A DNA stretch of 16,750 bases, taken from NCBI GenBank assembly GCA_036274635.1, contig DASUFI010000142.1:1-16750 (forward strand). Reading direction: 5' to 3'. Below the pieces are notes generated by a model. That model was not told where the DNA came from, searched no databases, and was given only the letters and a program-made list of their open reading frames with translations. This document shows positions 1 through 8,184 of the stretch, piece after piece. The translations under genes and the position numbers were made by a program. Position 1 is the first letter of the stretch. Each line of letters begins with the position of its first letter. The stretch comes from DASUFI01 sp036274635 (GTDB taxonomy: Bacteria > Planctomycetota > B15-G4).

Positions 1-1398
1 CCAGTCGGCGCGCGTCGAGGCGGCCCGCCAGCTGTCGGGGGCGGCCTGCAGCGCGCGGCGCGTGAGGTCGTCGGCGCGGTCGGGCAGCGGGCTGTCGTCG
101 ATCGAGAACTCCGCCAGGTCGAGCAGCGCGCCGGCGTGGTCGGGCGCGCGCGCCAGCACGTCCTTGAGCGCGGCGAGGCGCGGGCCGACCTGCCGCTCGG
201 TCTTGTCGTCGGCACCCGTCTCCTGGGCGCGGGACAGCAGGTACAGGCTGGCGACGTCGTCGGGCGCCAGGGCCACGGCGCGCTCGGCGGCGGTGCGCGC
301 GCTCTTGTCGGCGCGGTCGTCGGGGTGCACCAGCAGGTGATACTCGGCCAGCAGCCGCTCGGCCGCGGCGTCGCCGGCCTGCTCCAGCACCTGCCGCGCC
401 TCGGGCGCGGGGTGCGGCAGCGCGGCGTCCGCGAGCGCGGCCACGGTGGCGGCACGCAGCGCGCCGTCGGGCGTGGCCACATGCGCGCTGCTCACCGGCA
501 GCTGCGGCAGCGGGCGGCCGTCCAGGTCCGTGAAGCGCAGCTCGAGCGTCCAGTCGCCCTCCTCCACGCCGCTCTTGACCAGCAGCTGGTTCCAGCCGGC
601 CTGCAGCGGCAGCACGAGCAGGTCCTGGTCGGCGGCGTGCGGGCGCTCCACGTTGCGGCTCGCGACCACCGCGCCGTTGAGGAAGACCTTGAAGGCGCCG
701 GTGCTGCCGAGGCGCAGGACCACGTTGCGCGGGGCGTCGGCCTGCACGGCCGTGGCCACGTAGGCCAGCGACTGGGTGCGCGGGCGCAGCAGCTCGTGCA
801 GCAGCAGGCGCTTGAGCGGGTGATCCGCGCAGGGGTTGCTGCGCCAGCGCACGTCGCGCTCCTTGCCGCGCACGGCGGCCGTCAGGTCGATGGCCGTCTC
901 GGGCGGCTGGGCGACGTCGAGGCCGCCGCCGCGCTCGTTGTCGAAGGGCCCGAGGACGAGCACGTCGTTGACGTAGCCGAGGCCGTCGAAGAGCGTGCGC
1001 GCCTCCTCGCAGCGGCCGACGTTGCGCAGCGCGACGCCGTGCAGCCACGACAGCAGGAAGTCCACGTGCGGCGGGACTTCCGCGCCGGCCTCGGCGCGCA
1101 GCGCGCCCAGGGCCTCGGCGACCTCGGGCCAGGCCTGCAGCTCGTCGGCGAGGTCGGCCAGCTGCAGCAGCGCGATCTCGGCTTCGGCCGCGGCGCGCGG
1201 GTCGGCCGACAGGCCGGGCAGCGCGTCGTGCAGGCCGGCGACGAGCGTCTGGAAGGCGGACAGCGGCCGGGCCGCGTCGGCCAAGGCCTGCGCGCGCTCG
1301 GGCAGGGAGGGCGCGGGAGCCACGTCGCCGGCGCGCGCGGGGCCGCCCACCAGCAGCGCCGCGACCACCAGCCAAGCCATCGACGACTTCGACCTCAT
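1..1398 (-). CDS. Secreted TPR protein with beta-sandwich ligand-binding-like region, N-terminal part (runs off left edge)
   Basis: The frame is open on the minus strand from ATG 1398 to the window edge (466 codons, no stop), so only the N-terminal part is seen. Residues 1-23 form a signal peptide: basic MRSKSS, hydrophobic core, then an ARA cleavage site. Around residue 150 there is a V-L-G-P-F-D-N motif. Residues 200-290 look like a jelly-roll sugar-binding fold (VVLRLGSTGAFKVFLNG, then LQAGWNQLLVKSG). From about 365 onward there are TPR-like helices (AERAVALAPDDVASLYLLSR, then DVLARAPDHAGALLDLAEF). GGAGG lies 7 nt before the ATG, which fixes the start. Large planctomycetal and myxobacterial secreted proteins with this layout often continue into DUF3857 and transglutaminase domains, but that part would lie outside the window and is inference. 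Role: an extracytoplasmic protein of unknown function. Confidence 0.8.
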   Translation of the reverse strand, partial: MRSKSSMAWLVVAALLVGGPARAGDVAPAPSLPERAQALADAARPLSAFQTLVAGLHDALPGLSADPRAAAEAEIALLQLADLADELQAWPEVAEALGALRAEAGAEVPPHVDFLLSWLHGVALRNVGRCEEARTLFDGLGYVNDVLVLGPFDNERGGGLDVAQPPETAIDLTAAVRGKERDVRWRSNPCADHPLKRLLLHELLRPRTQSLAYVATAVQADAPRNVVLRLGSTGAFKVFLNGAVVASRNVERPHAADQDLLVLPLQAGWNQLLVKSGVEEGDWTLELRFTDLDGRPLPQLPVSSAHVATPDGALRAATVAALADAALPHPAPEARQVLEQAGDAAAERLLAEYHLLVHPDDRADKSARTAAERAVALAPDDVASLYLLSRAQETGADDKTERQVGPRLAALKDVLARAPDHAGALLDLAEFSIDDSPLPDRADDLTRRALQAAPDSWRAASTRADW

Positions 1399-1413
1399 GA
1401 CTGCGCCTCCAGC

Positions 1414-1428
1414 ATCGTGGTCACGATA
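1414..1428 (-). promoter_or_regulatory. Candidate promoter -10 and overlapping inverted repeat before the secreted TPR gene
   Basis: On the minus strand TATCGT (1428-1423) is a plausible -10 hexamer. It overlaps a short inverted repeat, ATCGTG-GT-CACGAT (1414-1427). Transcription from here would begin near 1416 and give a leader of about 18 nt that contains the GGAGG ribosome-binding site at 1410-1406. No -35 match is visible because the upstream bases are the 3' end of the tRNA. The inverted repeat could be an operator, or chance; it has not been tested. Confidence 0.35.
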
Positions 1429-1448
1429 CGCGGCCGCGGCACCGGCGC

Positions 1449-1524
1449 TGGTGGGCGATGAAGGATTCGAACCTCCGACCCCCTGCTTGTAAGGCAGGTG
1501 CTCTAACCGCTGAGCCAATCGCCC
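1449..1524 (-). tRNA. tRNA-Val (anticodon TAC)
   Basis: Read on the minus strand this folds into a complete cloverleaf. The acceptor stem GGGCGAT (from 1524) pairs with ATCGCCC, followed by discriminator A at 1452. The D stem is GCTC/GAGC. The anticodon stem CCTGC/GCAGG carries loop CTTACAA, giving anticodon TAC (valine). The T arm is GGAGG-TTCGAAT-CCTTC. The 3' CCA (1451-1449) is encoded in the DNA. Without CCA the gene is 73 nt. The secreted TPR gene starts 50 bp downstream on the same strand. No tRNA promoter was obvious upstream. Confidence 0.97.
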
Positions 1525-1652
1525 GGGATGCGGGACCGACAGTGTCCGCGGCACGCCGCGCCGGCGCGAGGGGCGGAGTCGCGCGTGCCGGGCGTGCGTC
1601 GCAAGTCGCTGTCGGCGGGCGGCTTGTGGCTCCGCGCGTGGCCGATCCGCCT

Positions 1653-1681
1653 TTGACCACCTGCCGAGGCGCAGGTATGGT
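1653..1681 (+). promoter_or_regulatory. Sigma70-type promoter of ugd
   Basis: TTGACC (1653-1658), a 17-nt spacer and TATGGT (1676-1681) form the best housekeeping promoter in the window. Transcription would begin near 1688, giving a leader of about 120 nt before the ugd start at 1810. The leader contains AAGGA at 1796-1800, about 9 nt before the ATG. The rest of 1525-1809 shows no gene; open frames there are short and compositional. Confidence 0.65.
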
Positions 1682-1809
1682 ACCCGCCCCGCCGCGTCGA
1701 TCTGCCGTGCGAAACGGGCAGCTCAAGGATTCCAGCACGACGACTCGATGAGGTGGGTTGGCGCTGCCCTCCGGCGCCACTCATTCACCACTCCCAAGGA
1801 TGGACACCC

Positions 1810-3126
<1,317 letters not shown>

Positions 3127-3135
3127 GACGGCGCG

Positions 3136-3262
3136 GCGTCGGCGTCGGGCGAGGAGTCGTCCGCGCCGACGCTTGGCTTCAGCAAGCACGCGCTGGGGCG
3201 CGTGCTTGCTGAGAGGGGCCTGCGGACGTCGGCGCGGACGACTCCTCACCCGACGCCGACGC
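3136..3262. repeat. Large nested inverted repeat between convergent genes (likely bidirectional terminator or palindromic element)
   Basis: The outer arms are 3136-3170 and 3228-3262: 35 bp each with a single mismatch (C against T at the eleventh base pair). Nested inside are perfect 15-bp arms, 3179-3193 (TCAGCAAGCACGCGC) and 3198-3212, around a TGGG tetraloop. Unpaired bulges of 8 nt (3171-3178) and 15 nt (3213-3227) separate the two stems. The element starts 10 bp after the ugd stop and ends 23 bp before the stop of the minus-strand hydrolase. The position fits a bidirectional terminator, but there is no T tract and it is much larger than a normal terminator stem. A MITE-like or other palindromic repeat is the alternative. 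I saw no target-site duplication. Confidence 0.85.
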
Positions 3263-3285
3263 GCCTCCACGGGACAGCCGCTGAC

Positions 3286-3999
3286 TCAGGAGTCTCGCGA
3301 GCGGCGGCGTGCCATGTCGCGGGCCAGGCGCTCGAGCAGGTCGGCGGTCTGGCGGGACTGGGAGACGTGCGGGCAGTGGCCGGCGTGCATCTCGATCACC
3401 TCGCAGCGGGGCAGCAGGCGGCTGACGCGCCGGCCCCAGTCGGGTGAGAGCGTCCGATCGCCCGTCGCGATGACGGAGACCGACGGCACGTCCGGCCAGG
3501 CCTGCAGCGGGCAGGGCTCGGTCACCAGGGTGCGCGTGTCGAGCATCTCCAGCGTGCTCAGCGCCCAGGGCAGCGTCTCGTCGTCGCAGTCGTGGTAGAG
3601 GAACTCGCGGGCGAGCGACTGCACCTGGTGCGCCGCGAACCAGCGCGAACCGGCCTTGATCCACTCCGGGTTGAACATCGAGGCGTCGGCCTGCAGCTGC
3701 TGGCGCACGCTGCGCCCCGGCTCGGGCAGGACCGCGGCGAAGAAGACCAGCAGCCCGCACGGCCGGGCCCGCGCCACCAGGGGCAGGAAGATGCCACTCA
3801 GGGAATGGGCCACGATGACGGTGTCCGGCCCCACGGACCGGGCGATCTCGTCGGCGTAGCGCTGAAGCCCCCAGCCCGGCGGCTGCTTCGGCAGGTCCGG
3901 AGCCTCCACGTCGTGGCCGCTCGAAGCCAGTCGCTCGGCGACGCGCGCCCAGCTGCCGGCATTCTGACCCGAGCCGTGCACGAGGACGAAGTTCGCCAT
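3286..3999 (-). CDS. Alpha/beta hydrolase (EstC/methylesterase-like)
   Basis: This 237-residue protein is a soluble alpha/beta-hydrolase without a signal peptide. It opens with a strand and oxyanion motif (FVLVHGSGQNAGSW, HGSG at 8-11). The nucleophile elbow is A64-H65-S66-L67-S68-G69, with Ser66 as nucleophile and Ala in place of the usual first Gly. The acid is probably Asp181 in IATGDRTLSP, and the catalytic base is His208 in the AGHCPHVSQ motif. The short cap and this His motif are typical of the plant methylesterase/EstC-like group, which cleaves small esters; the actual substrate is unknown. There is no clear Shine-Dalgarno. A TAGCCT hexamer lies 9 nt before the ATG, and the gene is divergent from the metallophosphoesterase at 4025, with 25 bp between them. 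Confidence 0.9.
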   Translation of the reverse strand: MANFVLVHGSGQNAGSWARVAERLASSGHDVEAPDLPKQPPGWGLQRYADEIARSVGPDTVIVAHSLSGIFLPLVARARPCGLLVFFAAVLPEPGRSVRQQLQADASMFNPEWIKAGSRWFAAHQVQSLAREFLYHDCDDETLPWALSTLEMLDTRTLVTEPCPLQAWPDVPSVSVIATGDRTLSPDWGRRVSRLLPRCEVIEMHAGHCPHVSQSRQTADLLERLARDMARRRSRDS

Positions 4000-4008
4000 G
4001 GCGGGATC

Positions 4009-4014
4009 AGGCTA
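4009..4014 (-). promoter_or_regulatory. Candidate -10 element for the alpha/beta hydrolase
   Basis: On the minus strand TAGCCT (4014-4009) is followed by 9 nt and then ATG 3999. There is no Shine-Dalgarno, so the transcript would be leaderless or nearly so. The hexamer overlaps by two bases the -10 candidate of the divergent gene. No -35 was recognised. Confidence 0.35.
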
Positions 4015-4018
4015 CGAT
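4013..4018 (+). promoter_or_regulatory. Candidate -10 element for the divergent metallophosphoesterase
   Basis: TACGAT (4013-4018) is followed by 6 nt and then GTG 4025. At the usual distance from a -10 to the start site, +1 falls on the start codon, predicting a leaderless mRNA. This also argues for GTG 4025 over the upstream ATG 3998. Confidence 0.5.
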
Positions 4019-4024
4019 TTTCCC

Positions 4025-4894
4025 GTGCGCCTCCTCTTCCTCAGCGACTTCCACGGGCGGATGCCGGACACCTCGGGCTGGCCGGCGGACCTCGTCGTCG
4101 CGGGCGGCGACTACTGCGAGGTGGACGAGATCCGGCGCCTGAAGTTCCAGGCGCTCGCGCAGGGGCGCAAGGTGCACGACTGGCCGGAGTACGCGGGGCC
4201 GGCGCGCGCAACGGCGCTCGTGCACGGCGCGCTGGCGGAGGGCTCGGCGGTGGTGCAGGCGCTGGCGGGCCTCGGCACGCCCGTGCTGGCCATCCCCGGC
4301 AACAGCGACCGCGTGGCCCTCGATCGGCCGGAGCTGGCCGAGAGCATCCGGCCTCGGCCCGACCACCCCGAGGTGCCGGGGCGCGTCACCGACATCGAGA
4401 CGCGCGTCGTCGTCCGCGACGGCATCGCCTTCGCGGGCCTGGGCGGCTGGTCGGGCCCGGCCAACCCGCAGCGGCTGGAGAACGACATCGCCGCGCTGCG
4501 CGAGCAGTGGCGGCGCGTGCTCGCCGAGCGCGCGGCCCTCAGCGAGCCGGCGCCGCCGCTGGTGCTGGTGAGCCACAACATCCCGCACGGCGGCGCACTC
4601 GACGGCGTGGACAACCCGGAGCTGCCCGCCTTCGCGCAGGGCAAGCTGGTGGGCAGCCACCGCTGCCGCGCGGCCATCGAGGCCTTCGCGCCCGTGCTGT
4701 GCCTCGCGGGCCACCTGCACGAAAAGTACGGGCGCACCGAGACGGTAGGCCGGACGCTCGTGGTGTGCGGCGCGGGCGCATATCGCGGCGAGGCGGTGCT
4801 GCTGGACCTGCACGCTGATGGACGCGTGGAGCCGCCGCACTTCGTGCGTGCGCCGGCCGCGCGGGCGCTCGCGGCGGCGCAGGGCTCCCTCTGA
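4025..4894 (+). CDS. Calcineurin-like metallophosphoesterase, cytoplasmic
   Basis: This 289-residue protein has every metal-site motif of the calcineurin-like fold, in order: D8-x-H10 (SDFHG), GGD ending at Asp29, GNSD (92-95), His184 in SHNIPHG, and GHLH (229-232). It is therefore a two-metal phosphoesterase of the small single-domain type, with no signal peptide or membrane segment; the substrate is unknown. I chose GTG 4025 because the protein then begins VRLLFLSDFHG, as relatives do, and TACGAT sits 6 nt upstream. ATG 3998 would add nine residues and would make the start overlap the start codon of the divergent hydrolase. A strong terminator follows the stop within 20 bp. Confidence 0.9.
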   Translation: MRLLFLSDFHGRMPDTSGWPADLVVAGGDYCEVDEIRRLKFQALAQGRKVHDWPEYAGPARATALVHGALAEGSAVVQALAGLGTPVLAIPGNSDRVALDRPELAESIRPRPDHPEVPGRVTDIETRVVVRDGIAFAGLGGWSGPANPQRLENDIAALREQWRRVLAERAALSEPAPPLVLVSHNIPHGGALDGVDNPELPAFAQGKLVGSHRCRAAIEAFAPVLCLAGHLHEKYGRTETVGRTLVVCGAGAYRGEAVLLDLHADGRVEPPHFVRAPAARALAAAQGSL

Positions 4895-4911
4895 GGCGCA
4901 GGCGCTCGCCC

Positions 4912-4967
4912 GGCACATTAAAAAAACGACTCGCAGTCGCGACTGCGGGTCGTTTTTTTAACGTGCC
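4912..4967. terminator. Bidirectional intrinsic terminator
   Basis: The core palindrome CGCAGTCGCGACTGCG (4932-4947) extends through one T/G mismatch into ACGAC/GTCGT. It then continues into A7 (4920-4926) facing T7 (4953-4959), TT/AA, and after one mismatch GGCAC/GTGCC. Both strands present a GC stem followed by a T tract. It ends transcription of the metallophosphoesterase on the plus strand and can back up the minus-strand terminator at 5075-5121. Confidence 0.93.
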
Positions 4968-5074
4968 CCATTCCACGCAGGCGCCCGGTGCGAGCCTGCG
5001 CGCCCTGGGCGAGTCGGCGCGCGGCGCGGCGATCCCGATGCGCACGCAACGCCGGGCTCCTGGTGCGCCTCAAC

Positions 5075-5121
5075 AAAAAAGAGACGCCCCCGACGCTCTC
5101 TCCTTGCGTCGGGGGCGTCTC
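5075..5121 (-). terminator. Intrinsic terminator of the secreted TPR gene
   Basis: Perfect 16-bp arms (GAGACGCCCCCGACGC at 5081-5096 and its complement at 5106-5121) enclose a 9-nt loop. On the minus strand the stem is followed directly by T6 (5080-5075). It lies 66 bp past the stop of the minus-strand gene ending at 5188. Between 4968 and 5074 I see no gene or other element. Confidence 0.9.
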
Positions 5122-5187
5122 GACCGTTTGCCAACGCTGGGTCTCTCCCAATCGCCAGCGTCGAGCACGTGACACCGTAGGCGGCGG

Positions 5188-6060
5188 TTAGTAACCGCCC
5201 AGAAGCTCGGTAACCCGCAGGTTGTCGAGCGCGGCCTGTGCGTCGTCGGTCAGCTTGTCTCCCTTCGCCATGATGGGCTCGAGCTCGCGGCGCAGGCGCT
5301 CGATGGTGGCGCGCGCGGCGGTCTCGTCGCCGGCCTCCACCTGCGCGACGGCCAGCAGGTCCGCGTTGCGCACGGCCTCCGCGGCGTACTCGGGGAAGGC
5401 CTCGGCGAAGCCCAGCAGCTGCTTGCTGGCCTCGTCGAGGCGGCCGGCCTTGAGCTGCAGCTTGCCGGACCAGGTGCGCGCGTGCGCGGCCGTGCGGTGC
5501 TGGTCGCCGAAGCGGCGGCTCACCTCCGCGTACAGCGCCAGCGCGCCGTCGGCGTCGTTGGCGCGCCGCTTCATGTGGGCGCGCTCGAGCAAGGCGCGGC
5601 CGGCGAACTCGCGGCCCGACTCGGTGTCCTCGCCCAGCTCCGTGGCGCGCGCGAACTGGGCGTCGGCCTCGGCGGCCTTGTCCAGCGTGCGCAGGACCTC
5701 GCCGCCGCGGAAGGCGGCCTCGGCCCGCTCGGAGGCGGTGAAGGACTCCGTGCCGGCGATGCCGGCGTACTTGGCCGCCACGGCGGCCAGCGCGCCGTCG
5801 CGCTCCTCGCCCTCCAGCTTCTGCGCCGAGCGCTTGGCGGAGGACGCGGCGGAGAGGGCCGCACGGCCCTCCTTGGTTCCGTCCTCGGCGCCCGGCGCAG
5901 GCGCCGGCGGCGCGGGGAGCAGGGCGGGGATGCGACGCAGTGGCGGCTGCGGGCGCGCGGCCTCGGCGCGCAGCGGGACGGCCAGGCCGGCCAGCATGAG
6001 CAGGATGGCGGACAGGTGCAGCCGGCGGGCCGCCCGGACCGCGGGATCGAAAGCGTTCAT
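5188..6060 (-). CDS. Secreted tetratricopeptide-repeat protein
   Basis: This 290-residue protein is exported and alpha-helical, of unknown specific role. Residues 1-35 form a signal peptide: arginine-rich n-region, hydrophobic LSAILLMLAGLAVPL, and an A-E-A cleavage site. A Pro/Ala-rich linker (about 36-60) follows. The remainder is degenerate TPR-like helix pairs, for example ERAEAAFRGGEVLRTLDKAA, ALALYAEVSRRFGDQHRTA and LLGFAEAFPEYAAEAVRNAD. The pattern resembles periplasmic TPR scaffolds that bind envelope proteins, but no partner is identifiable. I chose ATG 6060 because GAGGAGAG lies about 8 nt upstream and the signal peptide then starts correctly; an in-frame start 72 bp upstream would add an Arg/Gly-rich extension. 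The gene is divergent from the SGNH hydrolase across 191 bp. Confidence 0.87.
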   Translation of the reverse strand: MNAFDPAVRAARRLHLSAILLMLAGLAVPLRAEAARPQPPLRRIPALLPAPPAPAPGAEDGTKEGRAALSAASSAKRSAQKLEGEERDGALAAVAAKYAGIAGTESFTASERAEAAFRGGEVLRTLDKAAEADAQFARATELGEDTESGREFAGRALLERAHMKRRANDADGALALYAEVSRRFGDQHRTAAHARTWSGKLQLKAGRLDEASKQLLGFAEAFPEYAAEAVRNADLLAVAQVEAGDETAARATIERLRRELEPIMAKGDKLTDDAQAALDNLRVTELLGGY

Positions 6061-6236
6061 CGGTGTGGACTCTCCTCGGGACTCCGGCCGGGCCCCGCCG
6101 CGACGCCCTGCGGGCACGCGGTGCCCCGCCACGCGGCGGGCCGCGCGGGCGGGCCCGGCCGGGAGGAGGTCGGCGCGGCGGCGCGCGCGTTACGCGAGGA
6201 GCCGCGCGCGGGACCGCCTGGCGCTGGGGCCAGTGG

Positions 6237-6242
6237 TACAAC
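6237..6242 (+). promoter_or_regulatory. Candidate -10 element for the SGNH hydrolase
   Basis: TACAAC (6237-6242, four of six consensus bases) lies 9 nt before ATG 6252, and there is no Shine-Dalgarno sequence. This fits the start-proximal -10 pattern seen at other genes here. The rest of the 191-bp divergent region (6061-6251) is GC-rich, and I found no second promoter for the minus-strand gene. Confidence 0.4.
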
Positions 6243-6251
6243 TCTCGGCGC

Positions 6252-7820
6252 ATGACGGCCGGGAGGCACCTCGCCGCGCGCCTGGCCCTGCTGCTGGCTG
6301 CCACGGCGGCCGCGCTGCTGCTGGCCGAGGGCGCCTGCTCGCTGCTCACGGGACACGGCCTGCTGCGGTGGCTCGCGCCGCCCGCGGTGCTGGACGCAGC
6401 CCCGCCCACCGACGCCGAGCGCCGCCGCGCCGCCGCCAACAACCCCGGCCCCTACGCGGTGCACCGCGACCCGCTGGTGGGCTACGCCCTGCGCGGCGAC
6501 TCGCAGCTGGAGCTCTTCGGCGGCTCGGTCCACAGCGACGCCATCGGCCTGCGCCGCCGCACCGGACCGCACCACGACACCCGGCCCCTGCGCGTGGCCG
6601 TCGTGGGCGACTCGGTGGCCTTCGGCTACGGCCTCGACGACGACCAGGTGCTGGCGCAGCGCCTCGAGGACCTGCTGGCCGCGGCGCAGTCCGCCGACGC
6701 GCCGCCCGTCGAGTGCCGCACCGTGGCCGTCCCGGGCTGGAACTGCCGCAACGCCGTGGCCTTCCTGCTGGACCACTGGACGGAGCTGCTGCCGGACATC
6801 GTGATCTACCTGCCCATCCACAACGACCTGCTCGACACCGACGGCGTGCTGGAGACGGGCCACCGGCGCCCGGCGCCGGACATCTCCACCGCCGACCCGT
6901 TCCTGTCGGTGGAGGGCACGGCCAGCTGGCCCTTCGTGCGGGCGCTCATCGGCGACGACGTCACGGCGCTGGCCGCGCTGCGGGACGTCACCGGCCCGAA
7001 CGCGCTGCTGGCCGACCTCACACCCGAGTCGCAGCGCCGCTACGACGGCAACGCGCGCATCCTTTCGCTGCTCTCGCGCTACCTGCGGGCGCGCGGCAGC
7101 AAGCTGCTCTTCGTGGCCTACGAGCCCTCCTCGTACCTCTGGCACCTGCAGCGGCGGCTGCTGGACGCGGGCACGGCGGCGCCGGTCCTGCCCATGTTCT
7201 CCGCCATCGAGGACGACATGAAGCTGCCGGACGACCCGCACCCCAACGCGCAGACCGTGCAGGCCATGGCGGCCTGGATCGCGGACGACCTGCTCGAGCG
7301 CGGCTGGGTGCCCAGGCGCGCCGACGCCGCGCTGCCGGCGGTGCCCGCGCGCTTCGACGGCGTGCACGCGGCGCCGCGCACGGACGAGGAGATCCGCGCG
7401 CTCTCGGACGAGGCGTCCGAGGAGGCGCGCACGCAGCTGCGCAGCGTGGCCGACTTCACCACGGGCGAGGGCCTGGCGCAGGTGTACGGCAACCTGAACG
7501 ACGACGGCACGGTGGGCACGCGCCTGATGCTGGTGCTCGCGCGCACCGGCACGACGCTGGACCTCGAGCTGGCGCCGGTGCCCGAGCGGTTGGACCTCAC
7601 GCCGCTGCCGGTCAGCGTCGAGGTGGACGGCCAGCAGGTCGGCGCGGCGAGCGTCCCCCGCGAAGCGACATTCCATGAGCGCTACGAGCTGCCCGAGCCC
7701 GACGATCCGCTCGCGCCGGTCGAGGTGCGCCTCATCCCGTATCGCTGGGTCGCGCTGCCCATCCGTGGGCTGACCCAGCTGGTCAGCTTCAAGCCGGTGC
7801 GCATCGCCGTCACGGACTGA
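6252..7820 (+). CDS. Membrane-anchored SGNH/GDSL-type hydrolase with C-terminal extension
   Basis: This 522-residue protein starts with a membrane segment (about residues 8-26), which would place the enzyme outside the cytoplasmic membrane. The SGNH blocks are visible: VAVVGDSVAFGYGL with Ser121 as nucleophile, PGWNC (161-165) as the second block, IHND with Asn191 as the oxyanion Asn, and DDPHPN with Asp327 or Asp328 and His330. These support an esterase or acetylhydrolase acting on envelope or exported glycans; the substrate is unknown. The catalytic domain ends near residue 350. The last roughly 170 residues contain an acidic helix and then a beta-rich tail (TLDLELAPVP, VEVRLIPYRW) that I do not recognise. 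I chose ATG 6252 because it begins the membrane segment; upstream in-frame codons encode Arg/Gly-rich noise. The HMA lipoprotein gene follows after 30 bp. Confidence 0.88.
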   Translation: MTAGRHLAARLALLLAATAAALLLAEGACSLLTGHGLLRWLAPPAVLDAAPPTDAERRRAAANNPGPYAVHRDPLVGYALRGDSQLELFGGSVHSDAIGLRRRTGPHHDTRPLRVAVVGDSVAFGYGLDDDQVLAQRLEDLLAAAQSADAPPVECRTVAVPGWNCRNAVAFLLDHWTELLPDIVIYLPIHNDLLDTDGVLETGHRRPAPDISTADPFLSVEGTASWPFVRALIGDDVTALAALRDVTGPNALLADLTPESQRRYDGNARILSLLSRYLRARGSKLLFVAYEPSSYLWHLQRRLLDAGTAAPVLPMFSAIEDDMKLPDDPHPNAQTVQAMAAWIADDLLERGWVPRRADAALPAVPARFDGVHAAPRTDEEIRALSDEASEEARTQLRSVADFTTGEGLAQVYGNLNDDGTVGTRLMLVLARTGTTLDLELAPVPERLDLTPLPVSVEVDGQQVGAASVPREATFHERYELPEPDDPLAPVEVRLIPYRWVALPIRGLTQLVSFKPVRIAVTD

Positions 7821-7837
7821 GCGCGCGGCGCGCTTGC

Positions 7838-7843
7838 TAGACT
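7838..7843 (+). promoter_or_regulatory. Candidate -10 element for the HMA lipoprotein (leaderless)
   Basis: GCTAGACT contains TAGACT (7838-7843), then 7 nt and ATG 7851. There is no Shine-Dalgarno in the 30 bp after the upstream stop. The same octamer, with nearly the same flank, precedes the gene at 8887. Confidence 0.55.
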
Positions 7844-7850
7844 GCGCGCC

Positions 7851-8171
7851 ATGAGGCAGCTCACCACCCTGCTGCTCCTCGCCGCGGTGCTTTTGCCCGC
7901 GTGCGGCAGCTCCTCGGCGTCCGCGTCGGGCCACAAGCAGCCCGCGCCGGGACACGTGGCCACCACCCTCAAGCTCGACGCCCAGCCCTACTGCGCCAGC
8001 TGCGTGAACCGGGTCACCGAGGCCATCGACTGGCTGCCGGGCGTGTCGGCCGTGGACGTGCAGGTCGGCGACTCCAACATCAAGGTCTGGCACGATCCGT
8101 CCACGGTGACGGACGCCAAGATCGTCGAGGTGATCAACAAGGCCGGGGAGAAGGCCAGTCTCGTCCCCTGA
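7851..8171 (+). CDS. Lipoprotein with a heavy-metal-associated (HMA) domain
   Basis: This 106-residue protein has a lipoprotein signal peptide: MRQL, hydrophobic TLLLLAAVLLP, and lipobox L15-P-A-C18, so it should be anchored by acylated Cys18. A Ser/Ala/Gly/Pro linker (19-36) leads to one HMA-like domain of about 65 residues. The metal-binding loop is C48-A-S-C51, followed by RVTEAIDWLPGVSAVDVQVG and the strand IKVWHDPSTVTDAKIVEVIN. Most HMA domains sit in the cytoplasm on CopZ, MerP-like or P-type ATPase proteins. A lipid-anchored form suggests copper, mercury or another soft metal is handled in the periplasm. No ATPase or regulator is adjacent. Copper against mercury cannot be told from sequence, and a structural, non-metal role remains possible. 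Confidence 0.88.
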   Translation: MRQLTTLLLLAAVLLPACGSSSASASGHKQPAPGHVATTLKLDAQPYCASCVNRVTEAIDWLPGVSAVDVQVGDSNIKVWHDPSTVTDAKIVEVINKAGEKASLVP

Positions 8172-8184
8172 GGCCGCGCCGCGC

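Noticed and set aside
136..1461. Long plus-strand open frame of 441 codons
   Set aside because: It is Arg/Gly/Gln/Val-rich low-complexity shadow of the minus-strand secreted TPR gene and runs on into the tRNA; it has no domain signal.
5222..7678. Plus-strand open frame of 818 codons
   Set aside because: It is antisense to the TPR gene for its first part and out of frame with the SGNH hydrolase for the rest; Ala/Ser/Arg-rich throughout.
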